This document shows, piece by piece, positions 38,622-51,982 of a DNA stretch of 64,000 bases. Below the pieces are notes generated by a model, which saw only the letters and a list, made by a program, of their open reading frames with translations, was not told the origin of the DNA and did not search any database. This DNA is from Cristatella mucedo. Lineage: Eukaryota; Bryozoa; Phylactolaemata; Cristatellidae. The translations under genes and the position numbers were made by a program. Location: NCBI GenBank assembly GCA_009760855.2, contig WPIO01000081.1:1-64000 (forward strand), given 5' to 3'. The first letter of the stretch is position 1; the number at the start of each line of letters is the position of its first letter.

Positions 38622-38625
38622 GGTG
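38375..38625 (+). mobile_element. LINE A 3' UTR and long ATT tail
   Basis: GTGCTTATGCGTGCTGACAC, the CATGCTGCCACTAACCACAC block, AAATGTAAAGCGCCTAGAAA, hairpin, and about 33 bases of ATT repeat. Confidence 0.87.
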
Positions 38626-38737
38626 TCATGGTATAGGCTGCTTCAGCAGAAATGGCATTGGAGTCCTGCACGGCATACCAGACATCATGACCCAAAGCCA
38701 CTAATCATCAGGTCAAGCTTTCTTTACAGCATCTGTA

Positions 38738-39350
38738 ATAATAATAATAATGAACTTGATAAAGTGCCCTCAGAGAACTCAATCTCTTCATAGGCGCTTT
38801 ATATTTGCAGCAAAGAGAAACACGATTGAATCATGAGTAATATCATGCTTGATAAACAACATGAACAACGTGGTTAGGGGTGACATGCACAGGGTCAGCA
38901 TGCAAATGTGGTTAGTGGCAGCATGCACAGTGTCAGCATGCATAAGCACATGAAGGACGAATCACAGGGACCCACTAAGTGCTGTCCTAAATAGGTGTGT
39001 TTTTAAGTTCTTTTTAAATGTGGTCAAGTCAGGGGATGTTCTGACGCAGGTCGGGAGGGAGTTCCAGGCTTTGGGAGCATACGAACTAAATGCACGGTCT
39101 CCAAAGGATTTGAGGTTTGTACGAGGTATTCCTAGGTAGTGTAAACTGTTGGATTCCAAAAAGCGGGTGGTACTATGCTTGGCCTGGTGGGGGAGTAGAT
39201 GTGAGAGATAGGCTGGAGCCAAAGAATGAAGTGACCTAAAAGTGAGCGACAAAACTTTGAAGTCGATTCGTTGCTTGACTGGTAGCATGTGCAGGTCGGG
39301 GTGAAGTGGTGTGACGTGGCAACTTCGACGTTCGCAACAGACAAGCCTAG
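38738..39350 (-). mobile_element. LINE A 3' part, minus strand, near-open frame
   Basis: The reverse frame reads LPVKQRIDFKVLSLTFRSLH, then GIPRTNLKSFGDRAFSSYAP and ends in LFRTALSGSL stop. It is open for 108 codons and close to the 55.6-kb copy. Tail at 38738. Confidence 0.87.
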
Positions 39351-39415
39351 CTGCAAAGTGTCTAGAAAGAGATTCGGTTCTCTGAGGGCACTATACAAAT
39401 GTATTATCAGTAATA
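39351..39415 (+). mobile_element. LINE A tail in opposite orientation
   Basis: GCTGCAAAGTGTCTAGAAAG, then AGATTCGGTTCTCTGAGGGC and ATTATCAGTAAT directly join the upstream end of the minus-strand copy. Confidence 0.7.
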
Positions 39416-39519
39416 CTCACCACTATCGCCGGCCCAAGAGAAAAGCATGCTAGAGGGGTACAGTCTTCGAAATTCAGTAATAGGCAAATGCCTATGCTGA
39501 ACTCGCTATGATAGTATAT

Positions 39520-39600
39520 GGACAGTGCCTAGAAAGGGATTAAATTCTCATAGCGTGCTATACAAATCTTATTATTATTATTATTATTATTATTATAGCA
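39520..39600 (+). mobile_element. LINE A-type tail fragment
   Basis: ACAGTGCCTAGAAAGGGATT, then AAATTCTCATAGCGTGCTAT and about 28 bases of ATT repeat. Confidence 0.75.
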
Positions 39601-39609
39601 AGGCGATGT

Positions 39610-40530
39610 TGGAGTGAATGCATGCTCACTAGCTACCTCACTGGGCATTTTTATACCATCTCGTGGTTTGGTAGCAGCCACTACCTTTGACTTGGACAAG
39701 AGCCTGACCCGACAGATACCAATGACCGACCGTGTTGCCCCATGACTGACACAGCCCCCACGTGACCTGCGAAGGCAAACCCCTCCCTTGACACATACGA
39801 AGCTACCCCCCCCCCTACTGTGTCGACCCGACAGAGCTGCTCCATGACCCGACAGACAGAGCACCCCCACTCGGTGACCTACAAAAGGCTGCTCCGAGTG
39901 CCTAGCTGCTCCATGCTGCCGGCGACAACATTGTGCTGCATTGCAACTCCCTCTGCCGAACGCTTCAGACTCTCTGTAGCTGAGAGGTAGGCAGACTCGA
40001 CTGTGCAACCGAATATGCTGTGGTGCTGATTCCATTAATTACCGATACTCCGGTGGCAAAAAGAACTAAACGCTATTCCCGAGCCGACCAACCTCCAGGT
40101 AACAGGCAGGGCAACCGTCGGGTGGTGGACATTAAAAATAAACACAGTCACCTAGCTACTAAGACAGGTCGCTAGGTAAGACCACCCGGTATTTATTAGC
40201 GACTATGACTAAAACCTGTCCAAAACATCCCCTGATCTATACCAGACCTACCTCCTGACGTACACCGGTTGCAAAGAGAGCTTGCAGACTACCAGTACAT
40301 TCGGTGTAGCTGACAATCGTTGTAGCACGATGAATTGGTAAGTTTATGAAGATGCTAGAGACTATTAGTGGTCCCCATTATTTCCATTATCTAGGAGCAA
40401 TATATCATATCCTAGGATTCAGAAGGGAATAAAAGACATTCCGGAATGATGGTTAATCAGCTGTACACCCACGTAGCCTCTGTGGCAGTCGAGTCAATAT
40501 CCTCTATGCAAGGGTATGGAGCTTTTTTTT
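39610..40530. other. stretch without recognised gene or repeat
   Basis: C-rich segments near 39750-39870 contain clusters of CCCCC. Nothing else is identifiable. Confidence 0.4.
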
Positions 40531-40534
40531 TTAT

Positions 40535-40800
40535 TGATCTAGTTCAGTGTCCTTCAGCAAAGCAGATACATGATGGTCAAACTTCTGGAAGCTGTTGACT
40601 AGTCTTGCAGCTATTTTCATCACCAGCTGCAGTCGTCTAGCAGCTTTTTTCGGCCAGTTCAACCAAAATGGAATTGCAATAATCTAGCGAGACAGAACTG
40701 GGGAGCTAATAAAATTTTTGCAAGCCACCGTGGTAGACGGTCTCTTAACTAAGATAGGGAAGGGACGTGATGGCTAGCAGTAGAGGTAGTCTTCTTAACG
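40535..40800 (-). mobile_element. LINE B internal fragment, minus strand
   Basis: The plus strand reads AGCTGCAGTCGTCTAGCAGC, then GGAATTGCAATAATCTAGCG. This is the complement of the LINE B segment seen at 34.3 and 52.6 kb. Confidence 0.65.
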
Positions 40801-41518
40801 AAACTTTCATAAAATTTTAGGCAGTTGCCAAAGACGAGGCCTAAATTCTGGGCACAAGTCTAGCGTGAAGCGAGTCTAGAACTAAGGGGGAGGAGGCAGC
40901 TTTTGAGTATTGGTTCAAGTTGTCCAACTGATGAGTATTGGTCCAAGTTGTCCAACTGAAAGGTCCCCCTAATCTGCAGTAGCAAGTGTGGGTACACATA
41001 AAACATACCAAATTCAAGGGGTGTCTTGCTTTAAGTAAGTATGCTGACATTAGCCATTTTAAAATTAGGGGAACATACAACGTTTGAGCTCAGATTTTGT
41101 TGAGTCAAAACGCTCGGAAAGTGGCACTTGCTTTCCAGCATCCAGTATCCAGAGCCTGCTGACTCAGACGTAAAGCATGCATCCCCGAAACACTCCCAAC
41201 TGTTCCAATATAAGGGCTGGACATCGTGACCAGACAAGAGGAAACGAAATACAAAGAATTTGCACTGTGCATGCATGCACAAGAATGTATGCATGCACGT
41301 GCATACAGGTTCGTGCGTTGAGTACATGTTGCAAACGACTTTCGTCGAACGGAATCTTGTATGTCTGTTTCCAGTACCAATGTCCGTGCGATGCTAATCG
41401 GTGGGAGTACAGATCTGTTAGGAGATGGGAGATGAAGTCACATGCGATTCGCACGGTACAATCGGTGCCACCGGACGTTCTGCAGTCCAACAGCGAGCAG
41501 CCCGAGATTCATAGGATC

Positions 41519-41692
41519 GAGCAGAGCAGTCGGAGCAGAGCAGTCGGAGCAGAGCTGTCGGAGCAGAGCAGTCGGAGCAGAGCAGTCGGAGCAGAGCTGT
41601 CGGAGCAGAGCAGTCGGAGCAGAGCAGTCGGAGCAGAACTGTCGGAGCAGAGCTGTCGGAGCAGAGCTGTCGGAGCAGAGCAGTCGGAGCAG
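41519..41692. repeat. 14-bp minisatellite, 12 units plus partial
   Basis: The unit GAGCAGAGCAGTCG alternates with GAGCAGAGCTGTCG. Units follow the order a a t a a t a a t t t a for the variable base, giving a 42-bp higher-order period in the first nine units. The ninth unit carries AACTG. Confidence 0.96.
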
Positions 41693-41785
41693 CTTCTCTT
41701 GAGCTCGTCCCTCGGAGCAGCTCGCTTGAACACCGACGTTTTCGGCAAGTCACTTTCTCCTAATCTCACTTCACCAAGTGCGCGA

Positions 41786-41805
41786 AGGACTCCTGAAGGA
41801 GTCCT
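41786..41805. repeat. 9-bp inverted repeat, 2-base loop
   Basis: AGGACTCCT, GA, AGGAGTCCT: a perfect small palindrome 95 bases after the minisatellite. Confidence 0.85.
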
Positions 41806-42079
41806 CAATTGACGATGTGTGTGTGCAGGAATGTATTTCTACGTAGTAACCTCTCCCCCCCCCCAGCCACTAGGACTAAGTCTCGGTCATGCCGGTGTGA
41901 GTTTCCTAAAGCCGACTCGAATCCCAAACAGCTCTCGGTGCAAACACGGAAGCCAGCAGACTCCATCCCGGGCTAAGAAGGTAAATCAAAGTCAAGAGGG
42001 CAGTAAAGGAAGTATACGGCACCGAAGTAGCTGCACAGGACGGCTGGAAATAATGTGCCAGAGCTGGCAGCAGGAGAAA

Positions 42080-42190
42080 TGTCACTGTTTAAGGCCTGTG
42101 CCAGTGAGTTCCAGTTTTGGATGTACACAGAAACAGCTTCTGTTGCCAACGGTCTTCTCTAGCAGAGCCTTGGTCGATCGAGGTTAGAAA
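42080..42190 (-). mobile_element. LINE B fragment, minus strand
   Basis: The plus strand GTGAGTTCCAGTTTTGGATG, then CAGCTTCTGTTGCCAACGGT parallels the complement of the [14 protein letters not shown] region. Confidence 0.6.
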
Positions 42191-42740
42191 TTTGCTCAGT
42201 AGGCATTTATCAACCGGTAGCCATCGCGACTCCTTTACCAAAAGAGACAAATGGCTGTGGTAGCTAGCAGTAACCATGGTAGCAGTGGTAGCTAGCCACA
42301 TGCTTTAGCCAGAACACATGCCTGTCTGTTGCTGCCAGTACTGCACTGCAGGCAGTCGAATGATCTACTCCCATTAGTTATGATACTTTACAGACGATGG
42401 CAGCACTCATGCTGGCCATACATCATCGGCATGCTGGTTGACAAGAATCTTTGCACACAGTCCAACTGCAAGCTGTTACGTGTCTGCATCGTAGTGGGTT
42501 CACCGATGTGCTGCACGCAGAGCGGAGAAATGCAACAAGACTGGCGTGCCGGGCTTACTCCAGTGTTTTGCCGGCTCGGACTGCAATCCGGGTTACAGCC
42601 TCTTGACCTAAGACCCTGTGTCAATGAGCTGCACAAGCTTCACGTCAATTGCTGATTGCTTGTTCTCCCAGAGCCTCGTTCTTCCAGAGCCTCGGGCGTG
42701 GGCAGGAGTATCAATAGAATATAAACTTGAAGGTTAGGTG

Positions 42741-42887
42741 TTTCAACAGCATTATTTATATAGCAGTAGAAGAGCCTTTACGGCTACCACCACAGCTTGC
42801 AGTGGGCAATAAAGCATCGCCCACTGCAGGACTTGAACCTCTGACCTGGGTCGTGAAGAGCAAGCACTTTAGCCCTGGGCTAAGACC
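42741..42887 (-). mobile_element. SINE 1, minus strand
   Basis: AGCAGTAGAAGAGCCTTTAC, then GGCTACCACCACAGCTTGCA and CTTGAACCTCTGACCTGGGT, the reverse of the SINE 1 body and B-box. Confidence 0.77.
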
Positions 42888-44740
42888 GAGGAGGTCACAC
42901 TGTATATGCTGTCCTGCCACTGTGTAAAGAGACAGTGTACTGCATTTACATGTAATGCCACGAGTTCATGCTGATCGGCATCTTGTCTAAGCAAATCACA
43001 AGTGAACGAAATGCAGTACTCAGGGAGTGAGAGTGTGCGTGCAAGCACGTGAATGCATGTGGACTGCATGATTCTCACGGGTGGGGTGCAGCAAAGCAAT
43101 GCAAACTGGCAAGGTTAGCCAGCTACTACCCGGTTGAAGCTGAAGGTCAAACCCACCGTCACGACGGTAATAAGATCAGCGCAACTATTTTGCAGAGAGT
43201 GAAAGAAGGTTCGAGCAGAAGGAAGTCTGTCCACTGGGGCAGGCAAGCGCGACTCCACGACAGTACAGCGCCAGACTCACCGGTCAGCCACCGCCTGGAT
43301 AAGTAGAGAGAGAGTGATTCACAAACACGGAAGCATAGACTTGTAATTATTGATTCGCGTCTAGAGGGAGACAGAGCTGCTCGAGCACTCTAGACCGACA
43401 AGACGGAGCCAGATCAATCTTGCACTCAATCGCAGAGTCTCACGAGTAGCCCACTTCCTGCTGCTGCCCCCTCACAAGCTGACAGCCAGGAAGCAGAGAA
43501 AGAGCAGCAGATGCCACTCCAAAATCTCTAGCTAGTCAGGCGTTAAACAGAGTGGGAGCTGTGTGACACTTCGGCAGTGTCACACACAACACACAGTCAC
43601 AGACACACAGACAGACAGACAAACACGCAGACAGACACACACACACACCATCACTGCATCTGCTGTTAGGTAAAGGCTTACTTTTGCTCGAGTGAGCAGT
43701 GACCCGCATCATGACCGTTTCCGTCAGAGCGAGTGCTAGTGCTGATTGACCCACTAAAAGACTTAAGAGAAATACTGCTTCGACGGCACTTACCAAAACG
43801 GCCAAACCGGGAAGTAGTTTTTCGATTTCTCATCTGAGCTTGTGGGTACATGGACGCCTTTTCGTAAAGAAGCCACCGGTGTCAACTAGCAGTGGTGCAC
43901 GGATAGGGTGGTACCAGGACACAGGTGCTGGCTGACGACTAGAGGTGCATGATGGCTTGGCTCGAGTGCGCTGCCCCCCCCCACAAGCCTCCTCGAACAT
44001 TTGTGCTGCTCAGTAATACTGCACCATTTTCTCAGCCACGAGGCCCAAAAGTAAAAAAAAATATGTACGGTTGGCATTTCTATTTTGCAGGTAACATATT
44101 AATTAGCTGCAGCAGGTGGAAGCAGACCGATCGGCCGAAAGAAGCTGCTAGCGGCAGCAATCAATAGCAGTTAGCATCCGGTAGCTACCCTCTAGCATCC
44201 GGTGCTAGAGCCATAGAGCTCAACTCCCACGCCCAGCAGCAGCAGGGCAGGGCACAGCGGTACAAGTGGGGCAGGAAGCAGCAGCAGCAGCAGCAGGGCA
44301 GAGGAGCAGATTAGGAAAGCAAGCAGCAAGACACGATCTCAGACAACTGCAGGTCGACTGAGCCATCAGCCGGTCTGAGTTAACTCTGGTATGACCTGGC
44401 CCGTGACCGTTCTGGGTCTCTGCTTCCGCAAAAGTCAATCAGACCTCTACGCTCGACGATATCACTGTAGTTATTGGGACAATAGGAAATTTTGCAAACT
44501 TGGCTCACAAAATAAGAGCTAATAAAAGTAACGATAGACAATTTTAAAAATAGCAATTCAGTTCAGCAAAAGAAAAGTAGGTTACCATGCCTTATTTCAA
44601 AATTCTGACAGTGCGAAACATAAAGGAGCACAGCGCTTGCTCATTCGTCAAGAGACACTGCTCAGTACACCAAGTTAAGCCGTTTTTAACTCGTGACATG
44701 TATTTATCCCACCATTCGTTTAGCTGAACACTTTCCAAAC
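42888..44740. other. stretch without recognised gene
   Basis: It contains mixed (CA)/(GACA) repeats near 43585-43650 and a CAG-rich patch near 44234-44300. No coding evidence. Confidence 0.4.
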
Positions 44741-44741
44741 A

Positions 44742-44960
44742 ACAATAATAATAAAACATTTGCACAGCATCATAAAAGAACTAAATCTCGTTCGTTCAAG
44801 GCACTTTGATATGCTAAAAAGGAAGCGTGTCAATTGGTGTCAAAGGAAGCACAGCACCGCTATAAGGAACAGGTGGGCTTTAGCTTCTTTTTAAATGTCA
44901 AGTGAGAGATGTCGTGACGTCATTCGGAAAGAGTTTCAGCTGCCTGACCAACTAATACAG
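44742..44960 (-). mobile_element. LINE A 3' fragment, minus strand
   Basis: AACAATAATAATAAAACATT, CTCGTTCGTTCAAGGCACTT and a diverged 3' UTR/frame end. Confidence 0.65.
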
Positions 44961-44980
44961 CGTCGTCTATTTATAGATTG

Positions 44981-45112
44981 AGCACACTTTCGGCTATGAG
45001 CACAGTGCCCATAGCAGCTAATTCGCACAGGCCCCCCTGCCGTTTGGCACAGAGCCAGCTCACCTCCCTCTCATCCTACTATATGCACTGTGCACATGGC
45101 CGAAAGTGTGCT
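44981..45112. repeat. 28-bp inverted repeat with 76-base loop
   Basis: Arm AGCACACTTTCGGCTATGAG + CACAGTGC (44981-45008) pairs with 45085-45112. There is one G:U-type position and one mismatch. Confidence 0.85.
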
Positions 45113-45659
45113 GGCTCTATGAACAAAACGAGGGCGTATTAGCCGGACTGACAACCATGACTTCTGGATGCACACGGCTGAGTGTGCCTCTTAGGCCAGA
45201 GCAATGCTGCTACTGCCGCCACAGCCTTCACTGGGTTCGAAGCAGCTACTAACTACTACTGCTGCATCAAACAAATGCCTCAACAGAGTACAGCTCTTTA
45301 TCTGTTCACGGACTTTTGCCTCCGATAGAGTAGTGCATGCCAGTGGGATGGATAGCAGATGGCTAGCACTCATCGTGGCTTTTTGACTGCGAAAAAGAAA
45401 AGAAGCCCCATTAAAGGTGCAGTGCTGTGCTGCTGCTGCTGCTGCTGCTGCTCATTACATGCCCGAACTCGAGGGCCGTCCATCGACCGGCACACGAGGA
45501 CTAATTTAGATCATACCAGTCAATCCTAGCAATGGCCAAGTCGAGCTCCTATAAGAATATCACAGAATCACTGACGCACAATCCAAAAAATGCCGACGAC
45601 GACCATGAACCATCTATCTGCTAACCTGCCCCAAGCTTCAACACCACCTGTTTATCACA

Positions 45660-45885
45660 GCATTTGGTGGGTCCTTGTGTGATTTGTCCTTTGTGTGACG
45701 TTGTGCATGCTACCACTAACCATGTTATGCATGTTGACACTGGGTGTCCTACCATTAGCCACATGCATGTTGTTACCACTACCAATACGGTCATGCTTCC
45801 TTTGCAGCATCTGTTAAGTGCCTAAAAAGAAGATCTTAAGTTCTCTGAGAGTACCATAGAAATGTATTTTTATTCTTATTATGCA
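45660..45885 (+). mobile_element. LINE A 3' UTR and tail, diverged
   Basis: TTTGGTGGGTCCTTGTGTGA, ATGCATGTTGACACTGGGTG, TTCCTTTGCAGCATCTGTTA, then the hairpin and a decayed tail. Confidence 0.75.
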
Positions 45886-46585
45886 AGTTCAGAGCTGGCA
45901 GGGGTTGGCCGAATGTAACAGGTCTTTGAAATCTTGCGCAGGCTGTTTTTGTAGCAGAACAAATTTGTATCCAGCAAATAACTGTGTATACAACTGGAAA
46001 TCAAATCAGACGGATAATGCAGCTGACAGATAAAAGGTGGAGAGTAACGCTCGCTTGCAAATGGGGCAGAGGACGGCTGCATAATGTAGCAAGCTCGGCA
46101 GATACAAAGAAGACATGCGACAACAGCAGGCAGCATGACTGCCTGCTGTCTCGGCTGCACTTGGCATTGCTTTGCTTACCACAGCCCATCGTTGGCTGAA
46201 AGAGTGGGCCGACCACGGTCGACCTTGCCTACCGATCGTTATTGACCTCGACTGCCACACCTAAAACAGAAAATGTGTGCACTATTTCCAGATCAAACAA
46301 GCTAAAAGACAGCAGTAATAAGCAGCTGACATGTGCCATCTAATGATGAGGCACTAGTTTACACACGTGTCCCTAAAGGCAGACGACACCCTTGTCATCT
46401 GGGCAAGCCCACAGAGGTGACCAAGTGTCGGGATGGACTAAGGAGCTCCCGGCAGTGGTGGCGATGGCTGCTGCAGCAGCAGCAGCAGCATCAGATAAGG
46501 CATGAGTCATCAGCTAAGCAGCACACACAGTATTGCCACTAATAGCCATCGTTCTGCTTCTGGGCAGCTCCGTGTTGTTTTAACA

Positions 46586-46749
46586 CAGTAGAGCACACTA
46601 AGTAAGGCGGTTGCTTTTCACAACCTATGTCTCGAGGTTCAAGGGGTACGAATCCTGCAGTGGGCGATCCTCTGTCGTCGCTGCAAGCGGTGGTGATAGC
46701 CATAAAGGCTCTTCTGTCGATATAGAAAATAGGCTGTTAAATCAGCTAG
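46586..46749 (+). mobile_element. SINE 1
   Basis: ACTAAGTAAGGCGGTTGCTT, GGTACGAATCCTGCAGTGGG, GCAAGCGGTGGTGATAGCCA, then AAAATAGGCTGTTAAATCAG. Nearly full length. Confidence 0.82.
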
Positions 46750-46759
46750 TTATTTTTAG

Positions 46760-48600
46760 AGCACTCCTAACTTTGAGTAGCCTACAAGGCCAGGCTGTGA
46801 TACACCGTATCGTCAGCTACAGCCTTGCTACAAATAGCTCCAGCAGACTATTGGCTTATTCATTGTCGACAGATCAAAACCATCCGGGTAGTATGTTTTT
46901 CGCTTCATATTCGCTACAAAATGATGAGCCAAGGCTGTATCTGCCTGGCCCATTTAGCACGAACCAATGCCGATTGTATTACTTCAGCATGTGCTGCAAT
47001 GCTCCCATCATTCTGTGGGACCGATCCCCATCAAGGCCGAAGCCCTAGTCAGACCAAGTTAGCTGCCATCCTCTGGGAGACGGCATTGCAGGACCGGGGA
47101 GGGATATGTGCCCTACATTTCCTAGCTCCATGTCCTGACACTTTCTTTCCTGAGCCGTGCCACTTTTGTGTGTGCATCATCTGCCAGCTATCTGCAAGGC
47201 AATATGCACTGCAATTCTGACTCAACACGAGCCATGTAAGTGTGCACCCAAAGCCTAAGCTACTTTCGGTCGGGTGCACAATCAGAAGCCGAGAGCCTTA
47301 ACTTTCATACATCAAAGAACCGAATGAGAGGGAGGGAATGACTAAGGAGACAAGCTCAAGGGAATCGGAAGCAAAGAACGAGCAGCGAATGGCGGCTGGA
47401 GATGCATTGCCGATTTCTTCTTCTTCTTGCATCTGAAAGCAGTTCAAGTAATACAATTGCTTAGACGAACACACCAAACACGACGAGACCATTGGGCGCC
47501 CAGGAGCTGCCACCCCAACGGCTGGCTGCAGTGTTGGCTAAGAGATAACCGGATGCTGGCCATCCACAACAATGGCGCTTCCCAGGTTGAATGCAACTTC
47601 GACCGGAAAACGTTGGGTAGGTCGAAGGGAAACGCAAATTAAGTTTTAAGATCCTTTCCCATTAAACTATTGCAACCGGCTGAGCGACTCAATCGGCTCG
47701 CAGTCAATTCGATGGTTGGCAACCGGAGGAAGTCCTACGCCACACTTGACATTTAGGAAGGCTGTGAAAGCTTTGTTAAAGCAAAAAAAACTAGCAGAGT
47801 GCCTAAAACGGTCTGTTTTATGGCCACCTCTGAGAAATGAGGGCACGATTTGCTGGGCAGATACAGCAACACTATGGTTTTCAAACTATAGAAATAGCAG
47901 ACTCCATTTCTGGGGTTTCATAATCCAGCTTCCCATTCCATTTGGCCCTCACAATCTGCTTTGGCCAGGTGAAATGATTACCTTGCTGACATTCATTCGA
48001 GAGTCTCTACAGGCTAATTGAAACTGAAATAGCAAAAAATGTGGATAACAAATAACATCAAGAAAGCATCTATCTACCCAGCAATAAATCCTTGCCGGCC
48101 GGCAGGCTACTGTGGCTACATTCTGTTTGGGAAGGGCCTTATTAGTTTGTCAAAAAGTCATTTAGCCTTTGTCTTAGCTAACTTAGTCATCAGCTCACTA
48201 CCGGAAGGGGGCGACCAACGTAAGAGCAGGCTTCGACCTCACCTATCTGGCAGGCACGTGACCGGCTGAGGTTGGACTAAACACCCATCGCTAATCAATG
48301 CAAGCCCACAGAAAATACTGCATGCTACTTGGTGTACTCGGTTGGACGAACGAGTGCCAATGTGTCTACAAAAGCTGGAGCATCAGCTGGGCTCTATTTT
48401 TAGTGTCTGGGTGGACACTGCAGTAAGCTTCAATTTTTTTTTTACAAGTCTCCTATTGGCCTGGAGCAGCTCAGCTGAGGCTTCAAAATGAAACTAATTC
48501 TCACAGAGAATTCAGAACTAACAAGTAAGCTAGAAGACTTAACAAACAATCTGAAGCTCAGGACCACATTTGGGATACACACTCAGATAAGTGCATGCAT
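46760..48600. other. stretch without recognised gene or repeat
   Basis: A frame of 101 codons at 47716-48021 has no family resemblance and no splice or promoter support. I see nothing else. Confidence 0.4.
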
Positions 48601-48611
48601 GCACAACTCAG

Positions 48612-48612
<1 letters not shown>

Positions 48613-48657
<45 letters not shown>
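48613..48657. repeat. (CA)n microsatellite
   Basis: About 45 bases of CA repeat. Confidence 0.96.
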
Positions 48658-48659
<2 letters not shown>

Positions 48660-48764
48660 GTATTAAATATTAAATTTTTGGATACAATTAAATGAATTCG
48701 TCGAAAAACTCGTTTCCATCAATCCCTTTCTCTGTCTCTCTCGTGCCCCCTCTCTCTTGCTCTG

Positions 48765-48767
<3 letters not shown>

Positions 48768-48833
<66 letters not shown>

Positions 48834-48842
48834 CTCTCTCTT
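48768..48842. repeat. (CT)n microsatellite
   Basis: About 75 bases of CT repeat, 110 bases after the CA repeat. Confidence 0.96.
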
Positions 48843-48999
48843 TCTTGGATTTTTATAGGCACACATGGAGTTGCTGGGGGAGCATACATTCGGTACAGGC
48901 TAAAAGGGAATACAAATAACACAAAATAATGCAGATGCCCAACCAGCTGGATTGGCAAAGCATTAATTGGTTATTTAAAAAGCTTAATTGGTTATTTAA

Positions 49000-49305
49000 G
49001 CGGCTATTTAAAAGGAACCTAAAAACACACCTATTTAGGACAGTATTTAGTGGGTCCCTGTGATTCGTCCTTGATGTGCTTATGCGTGCTGACACTGTGC
49101 ATGCTGCCACTAACCACATTTGCATGCTGACCATGTGCATGTCACCACTAACCATATTATTCATTTCGTTTGTTTTTCAAGCATGATTTTACTTACCATT
49201 CAATTGCATTTCACTTTACAGCAAATGTAAAGCGCCTTGAGAGAGATTCAGTTCTCTGAGGGCGCTTTATCAAGTGAATTATTATTATTATTATTATTAT
49301 TAATG
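49000..49305 (+). mobile_element. LINE A 3' end
   Basis: Last ORF codons (KRNLKTHLFRTVFSGSL-like: AAAAGGAACCTAAAAACACA), stop, 3' UTR with CATGCTGCCACTAACCACAT, hairpin and ATT tail. It closely matches the 56.6-56.9 kb copy. Confidence 0.87.
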
Positions 49306-49433
49306 ATAGCAAAATAATAGGGATATTATATAGGCTCGAAAGAAAGCAGTACGTGTCGCCTTGCCTTTGTTTGAGTTGAATAAAGTAACACCTTCGAAAA
49401 TGGAGATGCCTGACAGGCCAGCAGCAAGTCAAG

Positions 49434-49682
<249 letters not shown>

Positions 49683-50059
49683 AGGTTGGGAGCTGAGAGC
49701 CACACTCAGTGCTAGATCTCACCAAACGGCAGGGCAGCTGCTGGTAGTCACATGCACCATTAGCTCACCCCCCTTAGTAGATGCTAGTGGTGCTGACAGT
49801 GGCTTCAAGTGCATTGTTGCTCGAAGTTTAGTCACGTGCTCCATATGATACCAGAGAGGTAAGGCACTCAGGTCAGGACCGGCAGCCCATCCAAAGGCTA
49901 GTCTGGCATCTTTTTCTTTTTTAGCTCAGCCTACAAACTCTAACCTTCAGGTGTTTCTGACGTCACCAGCCAGAACAAACATGCCGGCCAGAAACACCCT
50001 CAGCCGTGAAAGCATGTACAGTGGCGGGGAAGGGGAGGGGACACCTTACTACCTCCTGT

Positions 50060-50240
50060 CTTTTTCCTCTGTCTCTGTCTGTCCCACTGTCTGTCTCCGT
50101 GTGTCTCTCTGTGTCTTTCTGTCTCTCTCTCTCTCTCTCTCTTTCTGTGTGTCTGTCTCTCTCTCTCTCTCTCTTCATAATCTTTCATCTGTATCTCTGT
50201 TGCCCCTCTCTACCTTCTATACCTCTCATTATGCTCTATC
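50060..50240. repeat. mixed (CT)/(CTGT) pyrimidine tract
   Basis: Imperfect CTGT and CT repeats. Confidence 0.9.
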
Positions 50241-50813
50241 CATCTCCCTCTTTCCACTTTACAGGAATTCCACTAACAAAGCAAAAGCCCGCCCCCATGA
50301 GAGCTGCCCCTGTAAAGCACGCCTTGCCATTGGGGCTTTCTTCTCTAGTGACAGAGGCAAACTATTTCGATGTACTGCGAACCGAACCGGTCACCACATT
50401 CGGCTCAGGCCGGCAGGTTGGCCTGCCTATGGCATCTCCCACTCCCCTTGTTTCATTCGGCCGACACTGCTTGTGGCTTGAAAGAATTAATACCTGAAGC
50501 TTACTTACCGGACAGAAAAGTCCTGTGAAATTGGTAGAAAACTCCAGGCAGCATTTACCTCTCAGCCAGCACCGTCATTACTAGCACCACCACCGGCACC
50601 AGAGAAGAAGCAGCAGCAGCAGCAGCAACTGTGGCAGTCTAGGAGCATCAATCAGCCTAACTACAGGAGAGCAATTAGGGAATTATAGATTAAAGTAAGG
50701 GGCTGCCCAATGAACAGGGGAGCCAGAAGGCTGCCAAGAGTGACAAAAAACCTCAGGCACTCTGCCCATATACAGCAGCTCTCCCCTGCTCTCCTCCGAT
50801 GAGAGATCGAGAT

Positions 50814-51845
<1,032 letters not shown>

Positions 51846-51982
51846 TTTGTACAGCGACAGAAGAGCCTTGACGGACGGCTATCACCACCGTTTGCAGTGG
51901 CGATAAAGGATCGTCCACCACAAGATTCGAACCCACGACCTCCGCTCCGAGGTCGTGAAAAGCAATCGCCTTCCTCCTAACA
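51846..51982 (-). mobile_element. SINE 1, minus strand
   Basis: TTTGTACAGCGACAGAAGAG, GGCTATCACCACCGTTTGCA, GATTCGAACCCACGACCTCC, TCGTGAAAAGCAATCGCCTT. Confidence 0.83.

Noticed and set aside
41177-41812. 211-codon plus-strand frame and overlapping minus-strand frames
   Set aside because: The openness is produced by the 14-bp minisatellite, which lacks stop codons in several frames. No motif lies outside it.
42329-42655. 108-codon plus-strand frame
   Set aside because: No recognisable family, Cys-rich composition without pattern, and no repeat or splice support.
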